Shown here one piece after another: positions 42,852 to 50,894 of a DNA stretch of 64,000 nucleotides. The DNA is from an uncultured Caulobacter sp. Lineage in GTDB: Bacteria; Pseudomonadota; Alphaproteobacteria; Caulobacterales; Caulobacteraceae. The position numbers and the translations under genes were made by a program. A model generated the notes under the pieces. That model was not told where the DNA came from. It searched no databases and saw only the letters and a program-made list of their open reading frames with translations. Within the stretch, counting starts at the first letter, position 1. Every line of letters begins with the position of its first letter. The stretch spans positions 68,780-132,779 of the forward strand of contig CALALX010000059.1 of NCBI GenBank assembly GCA_937925635.1. Direction: 5' to 3'.

Positions 42852-45779
42852 GTGGCGGCGTTCCGCACCCTCCTGCGTTCCGGCGTCGCCGCGGCCTGCA
42901 TTGTCTCGGTCGCGGCGCCCGCCGGCCTGCCCGCGGCGGCCTGGGCCGCCGCGACGCCGCTCGAGGTGCGGACGGCGCAAGCCAAGGACTTCACGCGGAT
43001 CGAGTTCCGCTGGGCGGGGGGCGCCCGCGTCACCCAGCGCCGGGACGGCCAGACGCTGACGCTGCGCTTCAGCCGTGACGCCCGGCCGGATCTGTCAACC
43101 CTGCGTATCCTGCCGCCCAAGTGGCTGAAGGGCGCCGAGACGCGTCACACGGCCAGCGGTCTCGAGATCGACCTGCGCCTGGATGACAACGCCGACGCCA
43201 AGGTCGGCGCCGCCGACGGCGCCATCTTCGTCAACCTGTTCGAGCGCAAGGCCCCGCCGGAGGCGCCCAAAGTCGCCGAGGCGACACAGGTCGCCGCCGC
43301 GCCTGAGCCCGCGCCCCGGCCCCCGCGACCCAATCCGGTTCCGGCTGGGGGCGTCCTGCAGGTCAAGGCCGAGATCGCGGGGCCGCAGGTCAAGCTGCGC
43401 TTCGATTGGGCCAACCCGGCCGGCGCCGCTGTGTTCCGCCGCGGCGAGGCGATCTGGGTCGTGTTCGACGCCCCAGCCACTCTGGACATCTCGAAAGCCC
43501 CGCGGGGCGTGTCGCAGTACTCGAAGATCCAGGCCTTCCGGGGACAGGACTACGCCGCCATCCGTCTGGTCGCACCGCGCAGCATGGCCGTGTCGGCGGT
43601 CGGCGAGGGCTCCAGCTGGACTTTGCAACTGGGGCCGGGGCCCCGCGCGGAGCCGGGCAGGATCTCGGTTCAGCGCGACAGCGAAGCGGCGCAGGCCGCG
43701 CTTACCGCCGTCGTCGCCGGCGCCACCGCTCCGGTCTGGCTGGACGATCCGGCCGTCGGCGACCGTATCGGCGTCGTCACGGCTCTCGCCCCGTCCAAGG
43801 GCCTGGCCGCGCGCCGCGACTTCGTCGACATGGCCCTGCTGCCGACGATCCAGGGCCTCGCCATCGAGCCCTACGCCACCGACCTGGAGATCCAGTTGGG
43901 CGGCGACCTGGTCCGCATCGGCCGCCCCGCGGGCCTGGCCTTGTCGCCGGCCTCTGCGTCCGCCGCCGTGGCTGACGCCGCCGCCGGCGCGCCGAAGAAG
44001 GCGAGCATGGCCGGGCTGATCGACGAGACCTGGGCCCGGACCGGGCCGGGCGGCTTCATGCCCCGCTACGCCGCCCTGACCGACGCGGCGGCTGCGGAGA
44101 GTCTGAAGGGCGATGACGCCTCGAATGAGCCGCGCATGGCGCTGGCGCGCTTCCTGGTCGGCGCCGAGCTCGGCTACGAGGCGGTCGGCGTGCTCAACGC
44201 CGCCGCCCGCGAGCGCGAGACGATCGCCGGCGAGGCGGAGTTCCGAGGCCTGCGCGGCATCGCCCGCGTCATGGTCGGCCGCGACAAGGAAGCCGAGACC
44301 GATTTCGCGAGCCCCATCCTGGCCGACGACCCGTCGATCGCCGTCTGGCGCGGCTATCTGGCCGCTCGCGCGGGGCAATGGGCCGACGCCCACGCCAAGT
44401 TCCAGCAAGGCGCCAGCGCCATCGGCCAGTTCTCACCGATCTGGAAGGCTCGATTCCTGCGCGCCGACGCCGAGGCGGCCCTTGAGCTGGGAGACCTGTC
44501 GGCCAGCAACCTCCGCATCAACGAGGCCCTGAGGGAGACCCTGCCTTCCGCCGAACAGCTGGCCATTCGCCTGGTGCAGGCCAAGCTGTTTGAACGGCGC
44601 GGGGCCAAGCGGGACGCGTTGGCGGTCTACAACGCCATCGCCACGGCGCCGCTCGACCATCTGGCGACCCCGGCGCTGCTTCGGGCCACGGCGTTGAAGC
44701 TCGAGCTCGGCCAGATCACCCCGGCGCAGGCGGCGCAGTCGTACGACGGCCTGCGCTACCGCTGGCGCGGCGGCGCGACGGAGCTGGAGACCATCCGCGC
44801 GCTCGGCCAGCTCTATCTGAGCCAGGGCCGCTACCGTGAAGCCCTGGAGGCCTTGCGGTCTGCCGGCACGCGCCTGCCTGATCTGCCGCAGGCGATCCAG
44901 CTGCAGGCAGACCTCAGCAACGCCTTCAAGGTGCTGTTTCTGGACGGCATGGCGGACGGACTGGAGCCGATCCAGGCGCTGGCCCTGTTCCAGGACTTCC
45001 GCGAACTGACGCCGATCGGCGCGGACGGCGACCAGATGCTACGCAAGATGGCGCGCCGCCTGGTCGACGTGGATCTGCTGGGCGAGGCCGCCCGCCTGCT
45101 CCAGTGGCAGGTCGACAATCGCCTCGACGGCGTGCCGAAGGCCCAGGTGGCGACGGACCTCGCGCTCATTCTGCTCATGGATCGCAAACCCGAGCAGGCG
45201 CTGGGCGCGATCAACGGCTCCCGCACGACCATCCTGCCGTCGACGCTCAACGCCGAGCGCCGGATCATCACGGCCCGCGCCCTGGTGTCTCTGGGCCGGC
45301 TGGACGCCGCGGAAGAGATTCTCGAGCCCGACAACTCGCCGGACGCCCGGGACGTGAGGGCTGAGATCGCCTGGAGGGCACGCTCCTGGGGGCAGGCCGG
45401 GGCGCTGTTCGAGGCCGGTCTCGGCGATCGCTGGAAGACGCCGTCGCCCCTGCTTCCGGACGAGGAGTCCCGCCTCTTGCGCGCCGGCGTCGCCTACAGC
45501 CTGGCTGGCGACGAGGCCGCGCTCGGCCGACTGCGGCAGCGCTTCGACGGGTTCGTCGACCGGAGCCGCAATCCGGAGGCCCTGCGCGTGGCCTTCGCCG
45601 CCGCCGACGGCGGGTCCCTGACCGCCAACGACTTCAGCCGCGCCGTCGCCGACAACGAGGGCTTCTCGGGCTGGGTCGCCAGGATGAAGCAGAAGTTCCG
45701 GGAGAAGCCCTCGCCGACGGGACCCGAGGGGCTGCGAGCCGCGACCGCGCCTGGCCCGGCGGGGGCGTCGAGAGGCTAG
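42852..45779 (+). CDS. Large exported AMIN-like/TPR-like protein of the flagellar operon
   Basis: A 975-residue periplasmic protein starting at GTG 42852, immediately after the MotE-like stop. A Sec signal (residues 10-33, ending AAWAA) precedes two AMIN-like beta domains (about 35-130 and 160-240), then a helical solenoid from about residue 385 to 905 with TPR-like spacing (examples: SGTRL-type breaks after LYLSQGRYREALEALRSA and LVSLGRLDAAEEILEPD). The C-terminus is Pro/Gly-rich. It probably scaffolds the motor in the periplasm; MotK/MotC-type stator accessory proteins with TPR-like repeats are known in other alphaproteobacteria. The exact function is not known. Confidence 0.72.
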   Translation: MAAFRTLLRSGVAAACIVSVAAPAGLPAAAWAAATPLEVRTAQAKDFTRIEFRWAGGARVTQRRDGQTLTLRFSRDARPDLSTLRILPPKWLKGAETRHTASGLEIDLRLDDNADAKVGAADGAIFVNLFERKAPPEAPKVAEATQVAAAPEPAPRPPRPNPVPAGGVLQVKAEIAGPQVKLRFDWANPAGAAVFRRGEAIWVVFDAPATLDISKAPRGVSQYSKIQAFRGQDYAAIRLVAPRSMAVSAVGEGSSWTLQLGPGPRAEPGRISVQRDSEAAQAALTAVVAGATAPVWLDDPAVGDRIGVVTALAPSKGLAARRDFVDMALLPTIQGLAIEPYATDLEIQLGGDLVRIGRPAGLALSPASASAAVADAAAGAPKKASMAGLIDETWARTGPGGFMPRYAALTDAAAAESLKGDDASNEPRMALARFLVGAELGYEAVGVLNAAARERETIAGEAEFRGLRGIARVMVGRDKEAETDFASPILADDPSIAVWRGYLAARAGQWADAHAKFQQGASAIGQFSPIWKARFLRADAEAALELGDLSASNLRINEALRETLPSAEQLAIRLVQAKLFERRGAKRDALAVYNAIATAPLDHLATPALLRATALKLELGQITPAQAAQSYDGLRYRWRGGATELETIRALGQLYLSQGRYREALEALRSAGTRLPDLPQAIQLQADLSNAFKVLFLDGMADGLEPIQALALFQDFRELTPIGADGDQMLRKMARRLVDVDLLGEAARLLQWQVDNRLDGVPKAQVATDLALILLMDRKPEQALGAINGSRTTILPSTLNAERRIITARALVSLGRLDAAEEILEPDNSPDARDVRAEIAWRARSWGQAGALFEAGLGDRWKTPSPLLPDEESRLLRAGVAYSLAGDEAALGRLRQRFDGFVDRSRNPEALRVAFAAADGGSLTANDFSRAVADNEGFSGWVARMKQKFREKPSPTGPEGLRAATAPGPAGASRG

Positions 45780-45827
45780 AGCCTGATGGGTTCAGAGGGA
45801 ACAATCTCAACCCTGAATCAGGCTCTA
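45777..45827. repeat. 51-bp inverted repeat, unit 1
   Basis: Perfect 11-bp arms TAGAGCCTGAT and ATCAGGCTCTA separated by 29 bases. The left arm begins at the TAG stop of the TPR gene. A second 51-bp unit with the same TAGAGC...GCTCTA ends follows 12 bases later. It lies between convergent genes (TPR gene and fliP) and can form a hairpin on either strand. Confidence 0.75.
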
Positions 45828-45839
45828 CACTTTTGATTC

Positions 45840-45890
45840 TAGAGCACGATTCAGCCGTCGGACGATTCCGTCTGATGCCATCGTGCTCTA
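45840..45890. repeat. 51-bp inverted repeat, unit 2
   Basis: Perfect 11-bp arms TAGAGCACGAT and ATCGTGCTCTA separated by 29 bases, including an inner TCAG/CTGA pair. It ends 4 bases from the fliP stop codon. Same length and same terminal hexamers as unit 1 but different internal sequence, so the two are related elements and not a recent duplication. Likely bidirectional terminator or extragenic palindrome family. Confidence 0.75.
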
Positions 45891-45894
45891 GCGG

Positions 45895-46704
45895 CTAGCC
45901 TGCTCCGGCTCCGCGCTGGAAACTCTCGACCAGGCTGCCGGCCACCAGGCGCCAGCCATCGACCAGCACGAAGAAGATCAGCTTGAACGGCAGGCTGACC
46001 ACGACCGGCGGCAGCATCATCATGCCCATGCTCATCAGCACGCTGGCGACCACAAGGTCGATGACCAGAAAGGGCACGAACAGCAGGAAGCCGATCTCGA
46101 AGGCGCGCTTCAGCTCGCTGATCATGAAGGCGGGGGTCACCACCCGGATTGGCGTGTCCTGAATCGTGGCGGGCCGGTCGATCTTCGAGAGGCGAACGAA
46201 CAACGCCAAGTCGTCGCGGTCGACCTGCTGCAGCATGAAGGCCTTCACCGGATCGCCGGCCGCTTCGAACGCCTGAGGCAGTTCGATCTGCTGGTCCATC
46301 AGCGGCTTGACGCCCTCGTCGTAGGACCGTTGCAGCGTTGGGCCCATCACGATGGCGGTCAGGAACAGCGACAGGCTGATGATCACGGCGTTGGGCGGAC
46401 TCTGCTGCAGACCAAGCGCCGTGCGCAGCAGGCTCAGCACCACCACGATCCGCACGAAGCTGGTCGTCATGATGACGATCGAGGGGGCCAGCGACAGGAC
46501 GGTCAGCAGGCCGATCAGTTGGACGACGCGCTCGGTCAGGCCCGCCCCGGTGCCGAGATCGACGTTCAGGGCTTGCGCCAGCGCGGCCGCCGGGACGATC
46601 AGGCTGGCCACGAAGGTCAGGAGGGAGATCAGCAGCGCCTTCTTCAGGTCCTCGCGACGGATGTCGAAGGCGGCTTTCCAGAGCGTGGCGAGCGTACGGC
46701 GCAT
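45895..46704 (-). CDS. fliP: Flagellar export apparatus protein FliP
   Basis: A 269-residue membrane protein of the type III export gate. Family blocks are MTTSFVRIVVVLSLLRTALG, NAVIISLSLFLTAIVMGPTL, FMISELKRAFEIGFLLFVPF and the terminal SMGMMMLPPVVVSLPFKLIF. A cleavable signal-like N-terminus is present, as usual. The ATG at 46704 overlaps the fliO stop, so fliO-fliP is one unit on the minus strand. Confidence 0.95.
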   Translation of the reverse strand: MRRTLATLWKAAFDIRREDLKKALLISLLTFVASLIVPAAALAQALNVDLGTGAGLTERVVQLIGLLTVLSLAPSIVIMTTSFVRIVVVLSLLRTALGLQQSPPNAVIISLSLFLTAIVMGPTLQRSYDEGVKPLMDQQIELPQAFEAAGDPVKAFMLQQVDRDDLALFVRLSKIDRPATIQDTPIRVVTPAFMISELKRAFEIGFLLFVPFLVIDLVVASVLMSMGMMMLPPVVVSLPFKLIFFVLVDGWRLVAGSLVESFQRGAGAG

Positions 46705-47024
46705 CAGGCGGCGATCTCCGGGGCCTTGCGGCGCGGGGCAGGGGATTTCTTGAGCGTTTCGAGCATCCGACCTTCGCCAAGGAGGACGAGCCGCTCCTCG
46801 TCGTCGAGGCGGATCAACACCAGGCGGCGGGCCGGATCGAGCATCAGGCTCTCGACGAGGACCAGGCGGCGGTGCTTGCGATTGGCCTGCAGGCGGGAAA
46901 GCGCCTCGGGGCCGAACTTGCGCATCGCGACCGCCGCCAGCCCGATCAGGCCGAGGGTGACCAACAGGGCGAAGACGGCGCGCAGGGCGCCCGCGAAGAG
47001 GTCCATGGAAAGCGCACCGGGCAA
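46704..47024 (-). CDS. fliO: Flagellar biosynthesis protein FliO
   Basis: A 106-residue protein with one N-terminal membrane helix (ALRAVFALLVTLGLIGLAAV) and a basic cytoplasmic domain with RKHRRLVLVESLMLDPARRL and LVLLGEGRM, typical of FliO. It helps FliP assemble. It is coupled to fliP by a one-base overlap and read divergently from flgB; the 70-base gap between the two starts contains a perfect CtrA box. Confidence 0.85.
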   Translation of the reverse strand: MPGALSMDLFAGALRAVFALLVTLGLIGLAAVAMRKFGPEALSRLQANRKHRRLVLVESLMLDPARRLVLIRLDDEERLVLLGEGRMLETLKKSPAPRRKAPEIAA

Positions 47025-47053
47025 GCGTTCGCCTCGCTTGTGCCCTCGAACCC

Positions 47054-47069
47054 TTAAGGCGCGATTAAC
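47054..47069. promoter_or_regulatory. Perfect CtrA box between fliO and flgB
   Basis: TTAAGGCGCGATTAAC matches TTAA-N7-TTAAC exactly. It is placed between the divergent fliO (start 47024) and flgB (start 47095) genes, both early (class II) flagellar genes in Caulobacter. CtrA~P would control both directions from this site. Confidence 0.85.
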
Positions 47070-47094
47070 CCTGTTTGTTCACCATGATCGCGAC

Positions 47095-47520
47095 ATGGAC
47101 ACGTCCCAGATTCCCCTGTTCGCGATGCTTCGCCAGCGGCTCGGCTATCTGGGCGAGCGCCAGCGCGTGATCGCCCAGAACGTGGCCAACGCCGACACGC
47201 CCGGCTATGCGCCGCGCGATCTCAAGGCCTTCACCTTCTCCGCCCAGCTGCAGTCGCAGCAGGGAGGTCTGATGATGCAACCGGCCACGACCACCCCAGG
47301 GCATCTTGCGGGCGGAGGGCGCCGTCCCGGCTCGGTGAGCGGGAGCTTCAAGCCGGTGAAGGGCGTCGATTCCGAAACGACGCTCGACGGCAACTCGGTG
47401 GTCCTCGAGGACCAGATGATCAAGATGTCGGAGGCGCGCATGCAGTACGACGCCGCCATCGGCTTCTACCAGAAGTCCATGGCCCTGCTCCGCATGGCCG
47501 CCCGGCCGCCTGGCCGCTAG
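47095..47520 (+). CDS. flgB: Flagellar proximal rod protein FlgB
   Basis: A 141-residue rod protein. Typical blocks are LGYLGERQRVIAQNVANADT with PGYAPRDLKAF near the N-terminus, and the C-terminal SEARMQYDAAIGFYQKSMAL. ATG 47095 is chosen because the family starts there; the open frame continues upstream through the fliO/fliP region on the opposite strand and is spurious. First gene of flgB-flgC-fliE, downstream of a perfect CtrA box. Confidence 0.94.
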   Translation: MDTSQIPLFAMLRQRLGYLGERQRVIAQNVANADTPGYAPRDLKAFTFSAQLQSQQGGLMMQPATTTPGHLAGGGRRPGSVSGSFKPVKGVDSETTLDGNSVVLEDQMIKMSEARMQYDAAIGFYQKSMALLRMAARPPGR

Positions 47521-47531
47521 GAGAACGCTGA

Positions 47532-47951
47532 ATGGCCGAGATCAAGTCCCAGGCCGACACCGCCATGATGGTCGCCGCCTCGGGCATGCGGGCGCAACAG
47601 GCGCGCATGCGGATCATCGCCGAGAACCTGGCCAACGCGAGCTCGACCTCCCCCACGCCGGGCGGGGATCCATACCGCCGGCAGGTGCCGATCTTCGAGC
47701 CAAAGGCGGTCGGCGGCGGCGAGGGCGTGCGCATGAGCCGCGTCGAGGGCGACCGAAAGGACTTCCGTTCGACCTACGATCCTGGTCATCCGGCCGCCAA
47801 TGCCGAGGGCTATGTCCAGCTGCCCAACGTCGATCCACTGATCGAGGCGCTGGACATGAAGGAGGCGCAGCGCGCCTACGAGGCCAACCTGAACGTCATC
47901 GAGACGGCGCGTTCCATGGAAATGCGCACGCTCGACCTGCTGCGAAAGTAA
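47532..47951 (+). CDS. flgC: Flagellar proximal rod protein FlgC
   Basis: A 139-residue rod protein. It has the N-terminal SGMRAQQARMRIIAENLANA and the C-terminal NVDPLIEALDMKEAQRAYEA followed by NLNVIETARSMEMRTLDLLR, the standard FlgC ends. ATG 47532 lies 11 bases after flgB, and fliE follows 11 bases after its stop, so all three share one message. Confidence 0.95.
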   Translation: MAEIKSQADTAMMVAASGMRAQQARMRIIAENLANASSTSPTPGGDPYRRQVPIFEPKAVGGGEGVRMSRVEGDRKDFRSTYDPGHPAANAEGYVQLPNVDPLIEALDMKEAQRAYEANLNVIETARSMEMRTLDLLRK

Positions 47952-47962
47952 GGGGCTGACCG

Positions 47963-48268
47963 ATGATGACGCCGCTGGCCGCCGCCAAGGCCTACGCCGC
48001 CACCCAGGGCAACGCCGCCGCAGGGCTTGGCGGCGCCGTGCAGTCGGGCGGACAGGACTTTGGCGATCTCCTGAAGTCGGTGATGACCGACGCCATGCAG
48101 GCGTCGAAGACCGCCGAGGTCCAGATCGCCAACCAGGTCGCCGGCAAGGCCGAGTTGATCGACGTCGTCACGGCCATTTCCTCGGCCGAGGCCAGCCTGG
48201 AGACCGTCATGGCGGTCCGCGATCAGGTGATCTCCGCCTATCAGGAGATCATGAGGATGCCGATCTGA
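47963..48268 (+). CDS. fliE: Flagellar MS-ring/rod junction protein FliE
   Basis: A 101-residue protein connecting MS ring and rod. The C-terminal block ELIDVVTAISSAEASLETVM with VRDQVISAYQEIMRMPI is diagnostic. The N-terminal part is Ala/Gly-rich, as common in Caulobacter FliE. It closes the flgB-flgC-fliE operon; in Caulobacter fliQ-fliR-flhB would follow but here a secreted-protein gene and a kinase gene intervene. Confidence 0.93.
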   Translation: MMTPLAAAKAYAATQGNAAAGLGGAVQSGGQDFGDLLKSVMTDAMQASKTAEVQIANQVAGKAELIDVVTAISSAEASLETVMAVRDQVISAYQEIMRMPI

Positions 48269-48356
48269 CGCGACGGACTCACCGCGTCTCGCCGTTGAAG
48301 ATGTCGTCCAGGCGGCGGCGAACCCGCTCCCTGTCCTCTGTATCCCCGGACTCCCT

Positions 48357-48385
48357 GCGCGTTTCCCGTAGTTCGGGGAACGCGC
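48357..48385 (+). terminator. Hairpin in the gap after fliE
   Basis: An 11-bp inverted repeat with one mismatch (GCGCGTTTCCC / GGGGAACGCGC) and a 7-base loop. It lies about 90 bases after the fliE stop in a 255-base gap that otherwise holds only a weak minus-strand reading frame and the leader of the next gene. It may end the flgBC-fliE transcript. Confidence 0.45.
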
Positions 48386-48523
48386 CTTTCCGGCGTTCAG
48401 GTAGTTGAACCCGAAGCAACGAGGCGCTCAGGCTCGGCTCAGCCGGGAAGACGCATGGTGATCCTCGCAAAGTCCCAACCTCGAAGGCTTCCGGGGTCAG
48501 GGCGAACCGAAGGAGCGTGAACC

Positions 48524-48943
48524 ATGAAGAAGATCCTGATCGCCGCCGCCGCCCTGGCCGCCCTGACCGGAGCCGCCGGCGCCGCCTCGGCCCAGCAATA
48601 CTACGGACCGGGCTACGGCTATGACCGTGGCGGCGACAGTCGCTACGAACGCTACGAGCGAGGCGCCGACGCGCGGGACATCAACGCGCGTCAGGCCATG
48701 CTGCGTCATCGTATCGACCGGGGCGTGCGGACTGGCCGCATCACCTACCGCGAGGCCCAGGCGCTGCGGAGCCAAGTCCAGCAGATCAACTGGATGGAGC
48801 GCCGCTTCCGCGCGTCCTACGGCCTCAATCCGCGCGAGGTCGCCATCCTTGACGCACGCCTCGACCGCCTTGAACGCCGTATCGCCATGGAAGCGCGTGA
48901 CGGCGAGCGCTACGGCTACGGTTACGGCGAGCGCCGCTGGTAG
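48524..48943 (+). CDS. Secreted hypothetical protein (coiled, Arg/Tyr-rich)
   Basis: A 139-residue exported protein with a clear Sec signal (residues 1-24, ending ASAQ), a Tyr/Gly/Arg-rich segment, and a charged coiled segment INARQAMLRHRIDRGVRTG and LDARLDRLERRI of a kind common in alphaproteobacterial secreted proteins of unknown role (RcnB-like in style). AAGGAGCGTGAACC precedes the ATG. It is inserted between fliE and the glycerate-kinase-like gene. Confidence 0.72.
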   Translation: MKKILIAAAALAALTGAAGAASAQQYYGPGYGYDRGGDSRYERYERGADARDINARQAMLRHRIDRGVRTGRITYREAQALRSQVQQINWMERRFRASYGLNPREVAILDARLDRLERRIAMEARDGERYGYGYGERRW

Positions 48944-48970
48944 CCGGGCGTCCATGGAGCACCGTCGCTG

Positions 48971-48996
48971 AAGGGGGCGGCCCCCGCCGCCCCCTT
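48971..48996. terminator. Bidirectional terminator between secreted protein and kinase genes
   Basis: A perfect 10-bp stem (AAGGGGGCGG / CCGCCCCCTT) with a 6-base loop lies between two convergent genes. Stem ends AA/TT give a short T-run on either strand. It should stop transcription from both sides. Confidence 0.75.
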
Positions 48997-49003
48997 GTCG
49001 TCA

Positions 49004-49771
49004 TCAGGGCTCAATGCACAGCACGGTGCGGCGGGCGTCGAGCCTGACGGTCGCCGTCGCCGCGACGCCGCCCGCCAGCATGTGGCGGGTGATGCGCTCG
49101 AAATGCTGGATGAAGGCGGCGAGCTCGTCGCGTCGATCCGGGGGCAGGGCGCCGGGATCCAGGCCCAGCAGACCAGCCTCCTGTTCGCACCGCCAGTCGA
49201 GCACGGCGCCGAAGTCGGGCGCCGTCAGATGCACGATGGCGTCGAAGCGGCGGAAGAACCGCGCGTAGCTGCCCCCCAGCATGGCGTTGGCCCGTCGTCG
49301 CCAACGTCCGTCCGGGTCGTGGTCGCGCTCCAGGGTGTTGATCGGCGCTGCCAGCGCCGCCTCGTCCTGCGCGATCGCGCCCAGGCACCAGCCGTCCATC
49401 ACCACGACCTTCGCCACGCCTTCGAAGGGTTCGGGCCGCGCCCGGTCGTCGCGCAACTTGTCGAATCGGGGCAGGGCGACGTTCCGGCCGGCGAGCAGGT
49501 CGTCGATCACCCGGTCCGCGAGGTCGAGGTCGTGCGTGCCCGGCGGTCCGCGAACAGCCAGCAGTGGATGCACCGTCTCCGCCAGGACCCCGCGCTCGGC
49601 CCGCGTCAGATAGACATCGTCCAGCGACAGCGCCACGCCGCCCAGGCGTTCCGCCGCGGCCCGCGCCAGGGTCGTCTTGCCCGAGCCCTGCGCGCCCGCA
49701 ACGCCGATCAGGCGAGGGCGGTCGCCCCTCGCCAGGTCTTCGATCAGCGTCAGCAGCGCCCCGTCGGCCAT
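49004..49771 (-). CDS. Glycerate 3-kinase-like P-loop kinase
   Basis: A 255-residue P-loop kinase. Walker A is GVAGAQGSGKTTLARA near the N-terminus, followed by SLDDVYLTRAER, PRFDKLRDDRARPEP and VMDGWCLGAIAQDEAAL, the pattern of D-glycerate kinases of the uridine-kinase type. It would phosphorylate glycerate in glyoxylate/serine metabolism. ATG 49771 is preferred over ATG 49819, because the longer start overlaps the CtrA box of fliQ and has no ribosome site. The gene lies antisense within the flagellar cluster, between fliE and fliQ. Confidence 0.75.
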   Translation of the reverse strand: MADGALLTLIEDLARGDRPRLIGVAGAQGSGKTTLARAAAERLGGVALSLDDVYLTRAERGVLAETVHPLLAVRGPPGTHDLDLADRVIDDLLAGRNVALPRFDKLRDDRARPEPFEGVAKVVVMDGWCLGAIAQDEAALAAPINTLERDHDPDGRWRRRANAMLGGSYARFFRRFDAIVHLTAPDFGAVLDWRCEQEAGLLGLDPGALPPDRRDELAAFIQHFERITRHMLAGGVAATATVRLDARRTVLCIEP

Positions 49772-49800
49772 GGCCAAGAGTCGCTCCGTCGCACCGCTTC

Positions 49801-49816
49801 GTAAACCGGCATTAAC
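49801..49816 (+). promoter_or_regulatory. CtrA box upstream of fliQ
   Basis: GTAAACCGGCATTAAC matches TTAA-N7-TTAAC with one change in the first half-site (GTAA) and the exact 7-base spacer. It lies about 55 bases before the fliQ ATG. The fliQ promoter of Caulobacter is a classical CtrA-controlled class II promoter. Confidence 0.75.
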
Positions 49817-49870
49817 CATGTCGGGGCGAGTTTCGCGGGTGCTTTCCGCGATTCCCTGTGAGGCTTATCC

Positions 49871-50134
49871 ATGAACGGCGCCGAAGTGCTCGACATCGGC
49901 CGTGACGCCATCTGGCTGACGCTGCAGCTGTCGGCGCCCGTCCTGATCGTGGGTCTGATCGTTGGCGTCGGCATCGGCCTGGTCCAGGCGCTGACCCAGA
50001 TCCAGGAAGCCACGCTGGTCTATGCGCCGAAGATCGTGGCGATCTTCATCGCCCTGCTGGTCTTCCTGCCGCTCATGGGCGCGCTGATGGGCGGGTTCAT
50101 GAACCAGATCGCCGCTCGCATCTCGGCCATGTGA
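49871..50134 (+). CDS. fliQ: Flagellar export apparatus protein FliQ
   Basis: An 87-residue, two-helix membrane protein of the export gate. The family core TLQLSAPVLIVGLIVGVGIG is followed by VQALTQIQEATLVYAPKIVA, and the second helix AIFIALLVFLPLMGALM. Length is standard. First gene of fliQ-fliR-flhB-cckA, read from the CtrA-box promoter. Confidence 0.95.
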   Translation: MNGAEVLDIGRDAIWLTLQLSAPVLIVGLIVGVGIGLVQALTQIQEATLVYAPKIVAIFIALLVFLPLMGALMGGFMNQIAARISAM

Positions 50135-50141
50135 GGCGCGG

Positions 50142-50894
50142 GTGGAGGCCTACGCCACCGCCGCCCAGGTCTATGCCGCCGGCCTCGTGTTCGCGCGGGT
50201 CGGGGCCATGGTCATGCTCGTGCAGGGCCTCGGCGACGCCAGCGTGCCGCCGCGCATCCGCCTGTCCTTCGCGCTGCTCATGTCCCTGGTGCTCACGCCG
50301 CTTGTCGCGCCCAACGTCGTTGTGCCCGGCCAGGTCAGCGGCGTCGCCGCCGAGGTGATCCGCGAGACCCTGATCGGGCTGATGATCGGCGCCATCCTGC
50401 GCATGACCCTCAACGCCCTGGCCGTGGCCGGCGAGGTGGTGGCCATCCAGACCACGCTCGGCTTCGCCCAGACCGCCAGTCCGAGCCAGGCCGCGCCTAG
50501 CGCGACGCTGTCGACCTTCCTGAACCTGATCGGCGTCACCCTGGTGATGACCACCGATCTGCATCACCTGTTCTTCGCGGCGATGGTCAACTCCTTCGAG
50601 TTGTTCCCGTTCAGCCGCACGCCGCCGGTCAACGACGCCGTGACGCTGGCCGTGCAGACCTTCGCCGGTTCATTCGCGCTGGGCATCCAGCTGTCGGCGC
50701 CGGTGATCGCCTTCTCGATCGTCTTCAATCTGGCCACCGGTCTGATCGGCCGGGTGATGCCGCAGTTCCAGATCTTCTTCGTCGCCTCGCCGTTGGCGGT
50801 CATCTTCGGGCTGTCGATCTTCGCGCTGAGCCTGGGGTTGATCGGCATGGTCTGGGTCTCGCGCTTCCGCGATGTGCTGGGGGCATTCAGCTAG
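50142..50894 (+). CDS. fliR: Flagellar export apparatus protein FliR
   Basis: A 250-residue multi-span membrane protein of the export gate. It has the family patterns FARVGAMVMLVQGLGDASVP, LIGLMIGAILRMTLNALAVA, and QTTLGFAQTASPSQAAP, with the C-terminal FNLATGLIGRVMPQFQIFFV. The GTG start at 50142 is 7 bases after the fliQ stop and gives the usual length; flhB begins at the base after its stop. Confidence 0.94.
   Translation: MEAYATAAQVYAAGLVFARVGAMVMLVQGLGDASVPPRIRLSFALLMSLVLTPLVAPNVVVPGQVSGVAAEVIRETLIGLMIGAILRMTLNALAVAGEVVAIQTTLGFAQTASPSQAAPSATLSTFLNLIGVTLVMTTDLHHLFFAAMVNSFELFPFSRTPPVNDAVTLAVQTFAGSFALGIQLSAPVIAFSIVFNLATGLIGRVMPQFQIFFVASPLAVIFGLSIFALSLGLIGMVWVSRFRDVLGAFS

Noticed and set aside
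48279..48470. 63-residue minus-strand frame in the gap after fliE
   Set aside because: The C-terminal part looks protein-like (charged helix) but there is no ribosome site or family, and it contains the 48357 hairpin. Not enough support for a gene.
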